From an archaeon (GTDB taxonomy: Archaea > Thermoproteota > Nitrososphaeria > Nitrososphaerales > JACAEJ01), in the NCBI GenBank assembly GCA_024256285.1, contig JACGUG010000005.1, forward strand, positions 1 to 46,942: a DNA stretch of 46,942 bases, in the 5' to 3' direction. Numbering within the stretch: the first letter of the stretch is position 1; every line of letters begins with the position of its first letter. Below, piece after piece: positions 32,695-40,288 of this stretch. A program made the position numbers and the translations under genes. The notes under the pieces are model-generated. The model saw nothing but the letters and a program-made list of their open reading frames with translations. It was not told the origin of the DNA and made no database searches.

Positions 32695-34254
32695 TCATTT
32701 AGCGATGACTTCTTGCTTTCTCTTGATGTAAAAGTCGTCCTTGATCTTCCTTCCAGTTCTCTTCTCCCATTCCTCGATAGGAACTCCAAACTCTCTCTGG
32801 ATTTTATCTCTATACCATTCAGGAATGACGTTGAAAGCACAGAATGGGATTATCCTACCGTCGGGGACTAGATAATGTATACCACACCTCATCACTCTCT
32901 CGATATCGTAGTTGTACTTGTCCTGAAAATGCATCATGCCTATGAAAAGTGCTTCATGGTGAAAATTGCCCAACTCTTTGTAATTATGCTTCAAAAGAGC
33001 ATTGAATATTATCTTTGAAAGGTTCAGTCCTTTGGGTTGCTTCTCCTTATCCACGAACTTCCTGAGCTTGGATAGCACCTTGATAGCTACCCAGTATCTA
33101 TTCTTACCCTTCTTTATCTCTTCTGATTTTTCTGTCAAATATTCAAAAAGTCCATCTATATCGACGAATCTGGTTATGGGGATCAACTTATCATCTTCTC
33201 TGAAGACATAAGTGGCTGCTCCACACGTAAAGTGAACAGAAAGCTCGTAGTGCACCCTCCCTGTCAGGGCCTCCACAAATTCGCTTACAGGACCTGTGCA
33301 GGGTACTGGGTAAAAGTCATCCTTTGCTATCTCTCCATCGGTCTGCTCCTCTATCCTCTTTATCACATCCGGGATAGTTATCCTATATTTATCCCGCTCA
33401 GCCCTAGTGAGTCTGCCAGTGAGAGATACGGGCTGAAAGTTTACTCCCCGAACTACGTCTATATTCTCTGCTGCAAACTTGACTATCCCCCCAACTTCAT
33501 GGTCGTTCACACCTTTGATAACGGTTGGTACGAAGACTATCCCAACCCCTGCACTTCTGCAGTTTTCTAAACTTCTGCAGTTTTCTAATATAGCGGGTAT
33601 CTCCCAGTGGTTCTTAGGGTTGGTCTCTGGAGTTAAACCGTCGAAGCTAAGGTAGATCGTGTTTGTACCTGCCTCCCTGACCCTTCTGGCCAATGTAGGA
33701 TTGGTTGCAAGCCTTATCCCATCCGTATTGAGTTGAACATGATCTATGCCCTCCCCCTTTACGATCTTTATGATCTCTATGATATCGTCCCTAAGACATG
33801 GTTCGCCTCCTGTCAATTGCACAGCATTGCCAGGGACTGGCTTCTGATTCCTTAGATTTCTTGCCATCTCTCTGATCTGATCTAAACTAGGTTCATAGAT
33901 GTAGCCCGCTCTTTTTGCATAGAAAAAGCAGTACCAGCAGGCCAGATCACACCTATTCGTAACAACGATATTTGCTAAAGTCGTGTGGGTTAAATGATCT
34001 TTGCATAAGCCACAATCAGAAGGACAATTTACAACTTCTTTTTGAATGTTGGGATTGTCGATCCCCCTCCCCTTCATACTATGTCCGCTAGCCCTTTGAT
34101 ACATTTCGTAAGATCCCCAGTACAACTCCTCTACTTTACCATGATCTGGACAGCTCTTTTCTATCCAAACCTTGCCGTCTCTCTCAAATACTGTGGCTGG
34201 GAGAACCTTGTTGCACTCGGGGCAGATGCTTTTGGTCTCTCTTATGATGTTCAT
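32695..34254 (-). CDS. tes: Tetraether lipid synthase-like radical SAM protein (MJ0619 family)
   Basis: A 519-residue radical SAM protein resembling the archaeal tetraether synthase Tes, which couples biphytanyl chains to make macrocyclic or GDGT lipids. The SAM-cluster motif RCDLACWYC (Cys 102, 106 and 109) is preceded by an N-terminal Cys-rich part (CPEC near 11, CPDHG near 35, CPSDCGLC at 77-84). Further Cys blocks follow in the C-terminal half (CGAATYVF, RCGIHYLVPDGRIIPFC), fitting several auxiliary clusters. The length is close to the roughly 506 residues I recall for MJ0619. Residues 223-234 are a perfect 6-residue tandem duplication. The neighbourhood is rich in isoprenoid-lipid genes. 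Confidence 0.88.
   Translation of the reverse strand: MNIIRETKSICPECNKVLPATVFERDGKVWIEKSCPDHGKVEELYWGSYEMYQRASGHSMKGRGIDNPNIQKEVVNCPSDCGLCKDHLTHTTLANIVVTNRCDLACWYCFFYAKRAGYIYEPSLDQIREMARNLRNQKPVPGNAVQLTGGEPCLRDDIIEIIKIVKGEGIDHVQLNTDGIRLATNPTLARRVREAGTNTIYLSFDGLTPETNPKNHWEIPAILENCRSLENCRSAGVGIVFVPTVIKGVNDHEVGGIVKFAAENIDVVRGVNFQPVSLTGRLTRAERDKYRITIPDVIKRIEEQTDGEIAKDDFYPVPCTGPVSEFVEALTGRVHYELSVHFTCGAATYVFREDDKLIPITRFVDIDGLFEYLTEKSEEIKKGKNRYWVAIKVLSKLRKFVDKEKQPKGLNLSKIIFNALLKHNYKELGNFHHEALFIGMMHFQDKYNYDIERVMRCGIHYLVPDGRIIPFCAFNVIPEWYRDKIQREFGVPIEEWEKRTGRKIKDDFYIKRKQEVIAK
33553..33588 (+). repeat. In-frame 18-bp tandem duplication within tes
   Basis: ACTTCTGCAGTTTTCTAA occurs twice head-to-tail with no mismatch. 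On the coding strand it gives LENCRS twice (residues 223-234 of the protein), in frame, inside the radical SAM barrel. Confidence 0.95.
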
Positions 34255-34349
34255 GTTCTCATCTCTTAAGAATGTCGGATGTAAATAGGGTCTTCCAGCC
34301 CTTTTAAATGATTTGCTGAAAATTCGAACGTCTATGAGATAAAATTATA

Positions 34350-34760
34350 TCAATCTTGGCTGCCGAAGATGACCTCATATTCCTTCAAGAAGCTATCATG
34401 AGAGTCCGAAGCATGAATAGCGTTCTCTGTTATGCTTGTACCAAAGTCGCCACGAATCGTACCTGGCGGGGCATACTTTGGGTTCGTAGGACCTATTATC
34501 TTTCTTGTCACTACACGTACATCTTCACCTTCGATTACCGCTGCGACTACTGGACCAGATGCAATAAACGGAACCAGATTCTTGAAGAAAGGCTTGTTCA
34601 TATGCACAGAATAGAAATTCTTTGCATCTTCTTCAGACAATCTCACCATCTTTAACTTAACGATCTTGAATCCCACATTCTCAAATCTCGATAAAATGAC
34701 TCCTATCAAACCCTTTCTGATAGCATCGGGCTTGATAAGAATTAAAGTTCGATCCTTCAT
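34350..34760 (-). CDS. ndk: Nucleoside diphosphate kinase
   Basis: A 136-residue kinase that equalises NTP pools through a phosphohistidine. LILIKPDAIRKGLIG opens the protein, and NAIHASDSHDSFLKEYEVIFG holds the active-site His in the conserved NxxHxSD motif. The length is typical. Its ATG shares a base with the TAA of rpl24e (TAATG), so the two are translationally coupled, the usual archaeal L24e-Ndk arrangement. Confidence 0.95.
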   Translation of the reverse strand: MKDRTLILIKPDAIRKGLIGVILSRFENVGFKIVKLKMVRLSEEDAKNFYSVHMNKPFFKNLVPFIASGPVVAAVIEGEDVRVVTRKIIGPTNPKYAPPGTIRGDFGTSITENAIHASDSHDSFLKEYEVIFGSQD

Positions 34761-34948
34761 TACTCCTTTCCTTTCTTATAATGTGCAGTCCACTTTAACT
34801 TACGTGGATCTCGCTTTAGCCTTATTGCATTCTTTCTGCATTTTGATGAGCAGTACCAATGTATCGCCCCATCCTTCTTCACCAACATCGTACCCCTCCC
34901 TAGCGGTACGTCCCTACCACAGAAGTTGCACTTTTTCGAAGTGAGCAT
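34760..34948 (-). CDS. rpl24e: 50S ribosomal protein L24e
   Basis: A 62-residue zinc-binding ribosomal protein. It has two Cys pairs, CNFCGRDVPLGRG and WYCSSKCRKNAI, and the conserved LKRDPRKLKWTAHY. It follows rps28e by 10 nt and overlaps ndk. The full set is S28e-L24e-Ndk; L7Ae, normally just upstream, is 4.6 kb away. Confidence 0.96.
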   Translation of the reverse strand: MLTSKKCNFCGRDVPLGRGTMLVKKDGAIHWYCSSKCRKNAIRLKRDPRKLKWTAHYKKGKE

Positions 34949-34958
34949 TCGTCGACAC

Positions 34959-35177
34959 CTATTTTATCTTTCGAGCTTCCCTTTCAGTTTCTCGAAGCAT
35001 CAGTATATCCCCCAACCTTATAGGGCCCTTTACATTTCTAGTTAATATCCTCCCCTTGTCTCTCCCTTCCATCACCCTTACTCTGACTTGTGTGATCTCG
35101 CCCGCCACACCTGTCCTCCCTACTATCTGCAAAACTTCTGCCGGGGTAAGCTGTTCTTCAGACCCTGGTTGACTCAT
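34959..35177 (-). CDS. rps28e: 30S ribosomal protein S28e
   Basis: A 72-residue OB-fold ribosomal protein. The conserved core is [19 protein letters not shown] followed by [18 protein letters not shown] and RETEREAR. The frame opens at GTG 35186, but that codon lies in a GAGGTG ribosome-binding site 6 nt before the ATG at 35177, which is therefore the probable start. It is the first gene of a short ribosomal operon. Confidence 0.95.
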   Translation of the reverse strand: MSQPGSEEQLTPAEVLQIVGRTGVAGEITQVRVRVMEGRDKGRILTRNVKGPIRLGDILMLRETEREARKIK

Positions 35178-35510
35178 AGAACGCACCTCTATAACTCGTG
35201 CAAGGGAATCATGTAGATATAAGCTTTCACATAAAAAATTGAATCGATCGGCTTTTCAATCATCCATCAAGGTAGTTTTAAGGTCTTATAAGATGCAGAA
35301 AAGTGAAGAGGCAGAAGTGGGGAATTCAAAGTTCCAAGTCGAGAGTCATGGCGTTACTGCTTTGATTAATTTCGATCGCCCTTTTGTTTAAAGGGTAATG
35401 GGAGGACACACTATTCTTGAGGAGAAGAAGACACAGGTATTTGAACATTCACTCAACTTTTTTAAGAAAAAGTATATATATGTATATCATTTATCTCCTG
35501 GCGTGGAAAT
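35178..35510. promoter_or_regulatory. Gene-free region with the glnA promoter
   Basis: About 330 bases between divergent rps28e and glnA. A strong TATA-like GTATATATATGTATA at 35472-35486 lies about 25-35 nt before the glnA start, so the mRNA has a very short leader. A GGAA-N7-TTCC dyad is at 35321-35335. A short open frame of 32 codons (35294-35392) has no family resemblance and is probably chance. Confidence 0.55.
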
Positions 35511-36833
35511 TTGGACAGAGAAAATATGCTTTCTGATATAAAGAAAAAAAATGTGAAATTTGTAGATCTACAGTTCTTAGACATAATGGGGCAACTCAAG
35601 ACGTGTGCGATAACTGCGGAAAGGCTCCCTAAAGTATTAGAGGACGGGTTATGGTTCGACGGCTCTTCTATAGAGGGTTTTGTAAGGATCTTCGAGAGCG
35701 ATATGTTCTTAATGCCGGATATAGAAACTTATGCGATACTCCCATGGACGGATGGGAAGATTGCAAGAATTATGTGTGATGTCTACCTTAGTGAAGGTAA
35801 GCCATTTGAGGGAGACCCAAGATTCATTCTCAAAAAGATGCTTAGAAAGGCTTCAGAGATGGGTTTCAAGTATAAGGTAGGACCAGAACTTGAGTTCTTC
35901 ATATTCAAAAATAACAATGGAAACCAAAAGCCTGAGCCTCACGATATAGCGGGCTACTTCGACTTCTCCACCAGAGACCTTGCTGCAGACCTTAGGCGTG
36001 AAGTCGTCTCCGACCTAGAAGCCATGGGAATAAAGATTGAAATGAGCCATCATGAGGTTGCACCAGGACAGCATGAGATAGATTTTGAATACGATGAGGC
36101 ATTGACTGTAGCAGATCGGGTTATGACTTACAAAGCGGCCGTAAAAACAGTAGCCATGAAGTACAGTCTGTATGCGAGTTTTATGCCTAAACCAGTTTTC
36201 GGGATAAACGGCTCTGGCATGCACGTACATCAAAGCCTTTGGAAAGACGATAAGAACGAATTTTACGACCCCAAAGGAATAGGAAATTTATCTGAAATCG
36301 CAAAGCAATTCGTTGCGGGGCAACTGGCACATGTAAGAGGTATGTCGGCAGTACTCGCACCAACCGTAAACTCATACAAAAGGCTTGTGCCAGGCTATGA
36401 AGCACCCGTCTACATCTGTTGGGGCAGAATTAATCGGTCGGCCCTCATCAGAGTCCCAAATACACGGGAAGGAAAAGAAGCATCGACAAGGGTCGAACTA
36501 AGGTGCCCTGATCCTTCATGTAACCCTTACCTAGCCTTTTCAGTCATGCTCGCAAGCGGCCTTGATGGTATAAAGAATAAAATGATACCTCCTGAACCTG
36601 TCGAAGAAGATGTATACCATTTTGATGACAAAAGGCTTGCGGAGTTATACATAGAGACCATGCCAGGATCACTTGAGGAAGCTTCATCTGAAATGGCAAA
36701 AGACAAGATAGTACAAGAAGTCCTTGGCAAGCATGTCTACGAAAAGCTTGTTGAAGCGCAAAAAAGACAGTGGGATGAATATAGAATACAAGTGACTGAA
36801 TGGGAACTAAAAAAATACTTCAGCATCCTCTAA
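35511..36833 (+). CDS. glnA: Glutamine synthetase, type I
   Basis: A 440-residue ammonia-assimilating enzyme (glutamate plus NH3 plus ATP to glutamine). The beta-grasp N-terminal domain has FVDLQFLDIMGQLK and WFDGSSIEGF. The catalytic domain has GPELEFF, PGQHEIDF, NGSGMHVHQSLWKD and EARSP-equivalent IRVPNTREGKEASTRVELRCPDPSCNPYLAF. The adenylylation-site segment of proteobacterial enzymes is not evident. The length fits GSI-alpha. The start is TTG 35511, preceded by a strong TATA box. It sits where L7Ae and S28e are normally adjacent. Confidence 0.95.
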   Translation: MDRENMLSDIKKKNVKFVDLQFLDIMGQLKTCAITAERLPKVLEDGLWFDGSSIEGFVRIFESDMFLMPDIETYAILPWTDGKIARIMCDVYLSEGKPFEGDPRFILKKMLRKASEMGFKYKVGPELEFFIFKNNNGNQKPEPHDIAGYFDFSTRDLAADLRREVVSDLEAMGIKIEMSHHEVAPGQHEIDFEYDEALTVADRVMTYKAAVKTVAMKYSLYASFMPKPVFGINGSGMHVHQSLWKDDKNEFYDPKGIGNLSEIAKQFVAGQLAHVRGMSAVLAPTVNSYKRLVPGYEAPVYICWGRINRSALIRVPNTREGKEASTRVELRCPDPSCNPYLAFSVMLASGLDGIKNKMIPPEPVEEDVYHFDDKRLAELYIETMPGSLEEASSEMAKDKIVQEVLGKHVYEKLVEAQKRQWDEYRIQVTEWELKKYFSIL

Positions 36834-37124
36834 TAGCTTCGATTTTATTTTATATTTAAGCTGGTCAAAAGTAGACGTAAAAAACGGAATATTAGAAGCA
36901 GCCCTCTTGGAGGAGAGTATGTGAAGCAACCTTGAAGTATAAAGATTTATGTCGAACCAGAGCAAACAGATTCACCTACAGTCATGATCAAAACATTAAA
37001 GCGAGCATCAAAAATTTTTTATATCAACCACACGAATTTTTCAAGATTTTTTCACCTACTCGATGCGTGGTGATCAAAATATTCTATTCTAAACTAAACT
37101 AAACTAAGATTCCAAAACTAAGGG
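36834..37124. other. Gene-free AT-rich intergenic region with a CTAAA tandem repeat
   Basis: Some 290 bases between the convergent glnA and MDR genes. No gene or RNA is recognised. CTAAA is repeated three and a half times at 37089-37107. T-rich runs after glnA (about 36840-36856) could end transcription. Confidence 0.45.
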
Positions 37125-38150
37125 TCATCTCTGAGGCTCGATGATGACCTTTAGGGATTCTCCAGCCTCTGCAACCAGCTTAAAGCCTAGGCCAATTTCC
37201 CCCAAGCCCAACCTATGGGTGATCGTATCATGGACGTCCACATGGCGCTCTCTGATCAGCTTTTCAGATTCCTCAAGGTCCTTAGGCGCTGCGCCGTATG
37301 AAGTTGTTATCGTTATTTCGTTACGCCAGAAATCTGTAACAGGGATTGGAACGTGAAAACTGGGATCTGGCACTGCAAAGAACAGGATGGTGCCTCCTCT
37401 ATCCACACACTGAAGAGCCTGCTTGCTCGCAGATATAGCCCCAGTGCAGACTACTACTCTATCCACAAGCCTACCTTCATTTAATTGGCGCAACCTTTTA
37501 GGCAGGTCTTCCTCAGCATGTAACACAGCGTCTGCCCCAAATTTTTTCGCAGCCTTCAAGCGGTATTCGTTTATATCTGTCGCGATTATCCGTTCCGCCC
37601 CAAGGAAGCGAGCAAGTTGGATGTGAAGTAGTCCAGAAACACCGCTCCCAAGGATGAGCACGCTTTCCCCTTTTTGTACTCGCGCCAACCTTTGACCTCG
37701 CACCACGCATCCTAACGGCTCGATAAAGGTGCCATCTTCAAAAGGCAGATCATCAGGCAAAAGGTAGACTCCATGTTCTACGTTTATTCTTGGCACGCGA
37801 ATGTACTCCGCAAAACCACCTGGATCATAGTTAGTTTTGTGCAAAGTCTCACAGGCTGTATGGTGGCCATTTAAGCAGTAACGGCATTTATTACAGGGGA
37901 CGTGATGAGAAACAAAGACTCTGTCACCAACTTTATACCGTCTAAACTCATCCTTGACTTCGACGATCTCGCCGGTGGCCTCGTGACCAAGCACCCGGGG
38001 AGCTTTTGGGATGCGATACCATTCGAGTACATCACTGCCACATATCCCGCTTGCCATCACCTTTACCAACAACTCGCCAGGACCGATCTTTGGTCGAGGC
38101 ATCTCTTCTAGGCGCACATCGTTATTGTTGTAATACACTGCTACACGCAT
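37125..38150 (-). CDS. Zinc-dependent MDR alcohol/polyol dehydrogenase
   Basis: A 341-residue medium-chain dehydrogenase of the sorbitol or threonine dehydrogenase type. The catalytic zinc site is GICGSD near residue 36 with GHEATGE near 56. The structural zinc loop is CNKCRYCLNGHHTAC near 90-104. The Rossmann motif VLILGSGVSGLLHIQLAR follows near residue 165, and FIEPLGC is present before it. It lies 10 nt downstream of the LsrF-like aldolase gene, so the two probably act in one sugar- or polyol-degrading pathway. The substrate is unknown. Confidence 0.9.
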   Translation of the reverse strand: MRVAVYYNNNDVRLEEMPRPKIGPGELLVKVMASGICGSDVLEWYRIPKAPRVLGHEATGEIVEVKDEFRRYKVGDRVFVSHHVPCNKCRYCLNGHHTACETLHKTNYDPGGFAEYIRVPRINVEHGVYLLPDDLPFEDGTFIEPLGCVVRGQRLARVQKGESVLILGSGVSGLLHIQLARFLGAERIIATDINEYRLKAAKKFGADAVLHAEEDLPKRLRQLNEGRLVDRVVVCTGAISASKQALQCVDRGGTILFFAVPDPSFHVPIPVTDFWRNEITITTSYGAAPKDLEESEKLIRERHVDVHDTITHRLGLGEIGLGFKLVAEAGESLKVIIEPQR

Positions 38151-38160
38151 TTATTCTACA

Positions 38161-38973
38161 TCATCTTTGATAGCTAATATCTTTTGCCACTTTAACCTCG
38201 TCGAATATCTTCTGGGCTTCTTTTGGGGTAGCGTTTTCATGGATAATTGCGCGCAGAGCTTTGATCATAGCTACTGGATAATCATGTTGCCATGTATTCC
38301 TTCCCAGATTTACTCCTATGGCGCCCTTTTGAATTCCATCGTAAACGAACTCGAAGACCTCAATCTCAGAATCTACTTTTGGACCACCAGCTATGACCAC
38401 AGGCACGGGACAACCCCTTACAACCTTTTCAAAACCTTCCTTACAATAGTAGGTTTTCACTACCCTTGCGCCTAGCTCTGCAGCGATTCTGCAGCACAAG
38501 GCAAGGTACCGTGCCTCACGCTTCTCCAACTCTCTCCCTACAGCCGTAACTGCCATGACTGGAATCCCGTACTCCTCGCACTGATTCACAAGCTTAGCTA
38601 GATTCATCAAGGTTTCTTGTTCGTACTTGCTACCAATGAAGATGGAGGTCGATACTGCACTGGCATTTAGGCGGATGGCTTCGTTGACAGAGGTCGTGAT
38701 ACCTTCATGAGACAAGTCTTCTCCAACCACGCTCGTCCCGCCAGAAACCCTGAGAATAATGGGTTTTGTGTTAGTGGGGTCTATGCATGACCGTAGAACT
38801 CCCCTTGTGAGCATGATCGCATCAGCGTAAGGGAGAAGAGGCTCAACAGTTTTTCCTGGCTCTTCTAATCTATGGGTTGGTCCTTGAAAGTATCCATGAT
38901 CTATAGGCAAAAAGAGGGCCCTACCATCGCGCTGAATCAGTTGTGAGAGCCTGTTTTTCATTCCCCAATCCAT
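38161..38973 (-). CDS. Class I (DhnA-type) aldolase, LsrF-like
   Basis: A 270-residue TIM-barrel Schiff-base aldolase. The start MDWGMKNRLSQL, then FLPIDHGYFQGPTHRLE, MLTRGVLRSC, ARVVKTYYCKEGFEKVV (probable Schiff-base Lys in KTYY) and GCPVPVVIAGG, closely match bacterial LsrF, the thiolase acting on phosphorylated autoinducer-2 products. Archaeal relatives also include ADH synthase and fructose-bisphosphate aldolase. No lsrK, lsrG or transporter is visible, so the AI-2 role is not assigned. A strong GGAGGTG ribosome-binding site lies 8 nt before the ATG. It is the first gene of a two-gene operon with the zinc MDR enzyme. Confidence 0.85.
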   Translation of the reverse strand: MDWGMKNRLSQLIQRDGRALFLPIDHGYFQGPTHRLEEPGKTVEPLLPYADAIMLTRGVLRSCIDPTNTKPIILRVSGGTSVVGEDLSHEGITTSVNEAIRLNASAVSTSIFIGSKYEQETLMNLAKLVNQCEEYGIPVMAVTAVGRELEKREARYLALCCRIAAELGARVVKTYYCKEGFEKVVRGCPVPVVIAGGPKVDSEIEVFEFVYDGIQKGAIGVNLGRNTWQHDYPVAMIKALRAIIHENATPKEAQKIFDEVKVAKDISYQR

Positions 38974-39095
38974 AACAACAACACCTCCCTTTGAGTTTAT
39001 TTGTCAGGCCTTAAATATCCTTTCTTTCTAGCCTTACATCTGGTTTTTCTTAGTTAAGATGATGTTCTACTATCCAAAACTTCAAGAATATTTCA

Positions 39096-39109
39096 CCCAA
39101 ATATTTGGG
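39096..39109. promoter_or_regulatory. Perfect 14-bp palindrome upstream of the flavin reductase gene
   Basis: CCCAAATATTTGGG is its own reverse complement. It lies between the divergent LsrF-like gene and the flavin reductase gene, about 65 nt before the latter's TATA-like element. It is a plausible operator; nothing identifies the regulator. Confidence 0.4.
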
Positions 39110-39172
39110 CTTTAGTCCCATCCCGGTGCTACTGGAAACACTTCCTTCTCAAGGCTTCAGACATAGAAAAGG

Positions 39173-39180
39173 TATTATAA
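39173..39180 (+). promoter_or_regulatory. TATA box of the flavin reductase gene
   Basis: TATTATAA centred about 27 nt before ATG 39204 would place transcription start at the start codon, indicating a leaderless mRNA and supporting that start. Confidence 0.5.
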
Positions 39181-39203
39181 GCTCTTGCAAAATTGATATA
39201 ACT

Positions 39204-39752
39204 ATGAGCCAAATCTCTGAAAAAGTTGATGTTGAATTAGATGTAGCCACCAGGTTGATGTACCCAAGACCTGTAGTGCTGATCACTTGCATCGATAGCT
39301 CAGGCAAGCCGAACATAATCCCAGTAGCGTGGACGATGCCAACATCCTTCGATCCTCCTCTTGTAGCCATAAGTATAGCATTGAAAAGATACTCTCATAA
39401 GCTCATAACTGAAACTCGTGAGTTCGTAATTAACATACCGACAAAAGAACTTGTAAAGAAGATCGACTACTTAGGAAGTGTGTCTGGGATGGATGTAGAA
39501 AAATTTGATAAATCTGGTCTGACCGCTCTGCCAGCTAAGAGAGTCAAGCCACCTTTGATAGGTGAGTGCATAGCACATATAGAGTGTGAGTTGGTTTCAA
39601 AGCTTGAGACGGGAGATCATACGATATTTGTTGGAAAGGTCGTTGCCGCTCAGTCAGATAAAAATATCTTCGCAACAGATTATAATCTAAATAAAGTGCG
39701 GCTCATCCTAAGGCATAAGAAAAGGTACTTGACTTTGGGCGAGTATATCTGA
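39204..39752 (+). CDS. Flavin-reductase-like FMN-binding split-barrel protein
   Basis: A 182-residue FMN-binding split-barrel protein of the flavin reductase-like family. Visible blocks are RLMYPRPVVLITCIDSSGKPN, NIIPVAWTMPTSFDPPLVAISI, RYSHKLITETREFVINIP and GDHTIFVGKVVAA. These bind FMN and reduce flavin or another acceptor. The frame is open to 39105, but ATG 39204 sits about 27 nt from a TATA-like element and begins the family-like sequence. The electron partner is unknown. It ends 8 nt from the convergent rpl7ae. Confidence 0.85.
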   Translation: MSQISEKVDVELDVATRLMYPRPVVLITCIDSSGKPNIIPVAWTMPTSFDPPLVAISIALKRYSHKLITETREFVINIPTKELVKKIDYLGSVSGMDVEKFDKSGLTALPAKRVKPPLIGECIAHIECELVSKLETGDHTIFVGKVVAAQSDKNIFATDYNLNKVRLILRHKKRYLTLGEYI

Positions 39753-39759
39753 TTTTATG

Positions 39760-40164
39760 TTAGCTCTTCTTGAGCTTAGAAACAGCATCGATGATCTGGT
39801 CCAAGATGCCTGCTGCCTCCCCAGACTCTACTACACATGCTGATGCAGCAGGTACATCTATCCCAAGAGCCGAACCGATCTGGACTTTGCTTGGTGCGAA
39901 GATATATGTCACCTTTCTCTCTTCACAGAGTATGGGCAGATGAGCAACCACCTCAGGAGGTTCGACATCCTCTGCAACCACTACAAGTTTGGCTATACCT
40001 CTCTCGATGGCTTTAGTAACCTCGTTCGTTCCCTTCCTTACTTTTCCTGTCTGCCTCGCTTGGCGTAACACTTCATAGGTTGCATCGACCAGTTCTTTAG
40101 GGGTCTCGAACTTCACGAAGTAGGGCTTTGGGTTACTATCTTGATTCTGTCTTTCCGCATCCAT
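39760..40164 (-). CDS. rpl7ae: Ribosomal protein L7Ae
   Basis: A 134-residue K-turn-binding protein of the large ribosomal subunit, also part of box C/D and H/ACA sRNPs and archaeal RNase P. The RNA-binding core is GTNEVTKAIERGIAKLVVVAEDVEPPEVVAHLP, ending with PAASACVVESGEA. There is an N-terminal extension rich in Asn, Gln and Pro (DAERQNQDSNPKPYF). It is leftward and isolated; in many archaea it heads the L7Ae-S28e-L24e-Ndk operon. Confidence 0.95.
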   Translation of the reverse strand: MDAERQNQDSNPKPYFVKFETPKELVDATYEVLRQARQTGKVRKGTNEVTKAIERGIAKLVVVAEDVEPPEVVAHLPILCEERKVTYIFAPSKVQIGSALGIDVPAASACVVESGEAAGILDQIIDAVSKLKKS

Positions 40165-40288
40165 TTCTTATCATCTGCGGTTTGCGCACGATTATCTTTT
40201 AGATACTTACTTATAAGGTAAACGCTAAAAATTTTTAAGTTTAATCTGGATACTTTCATAAAGTTTTAATCAATTTTCCTTTAACATA

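Noticed and set aside
35321-35335. GGAA-N7-TTCC as an NrpR nitrogen-regulator operator for glnA.
   Set aside because: The known operator has a 6-nt spacer and lies close to the promoter. Here the spacer is 7 and the site is about 135 nt upstream of the TATA box.
35294-35392. A 32-codon open frame with a nearby TATA-like element.
   Set aside because: It has no family resemblance, no ribosome-binding site and ordinary intergenic composition.
38161-38973. Assigning an autoinducer-2 degradation pathway.
   Set aside because: Only an LsrF-like protein is present; there is no kinase, isomerase, transporter or regulator of the lsr system nearby.
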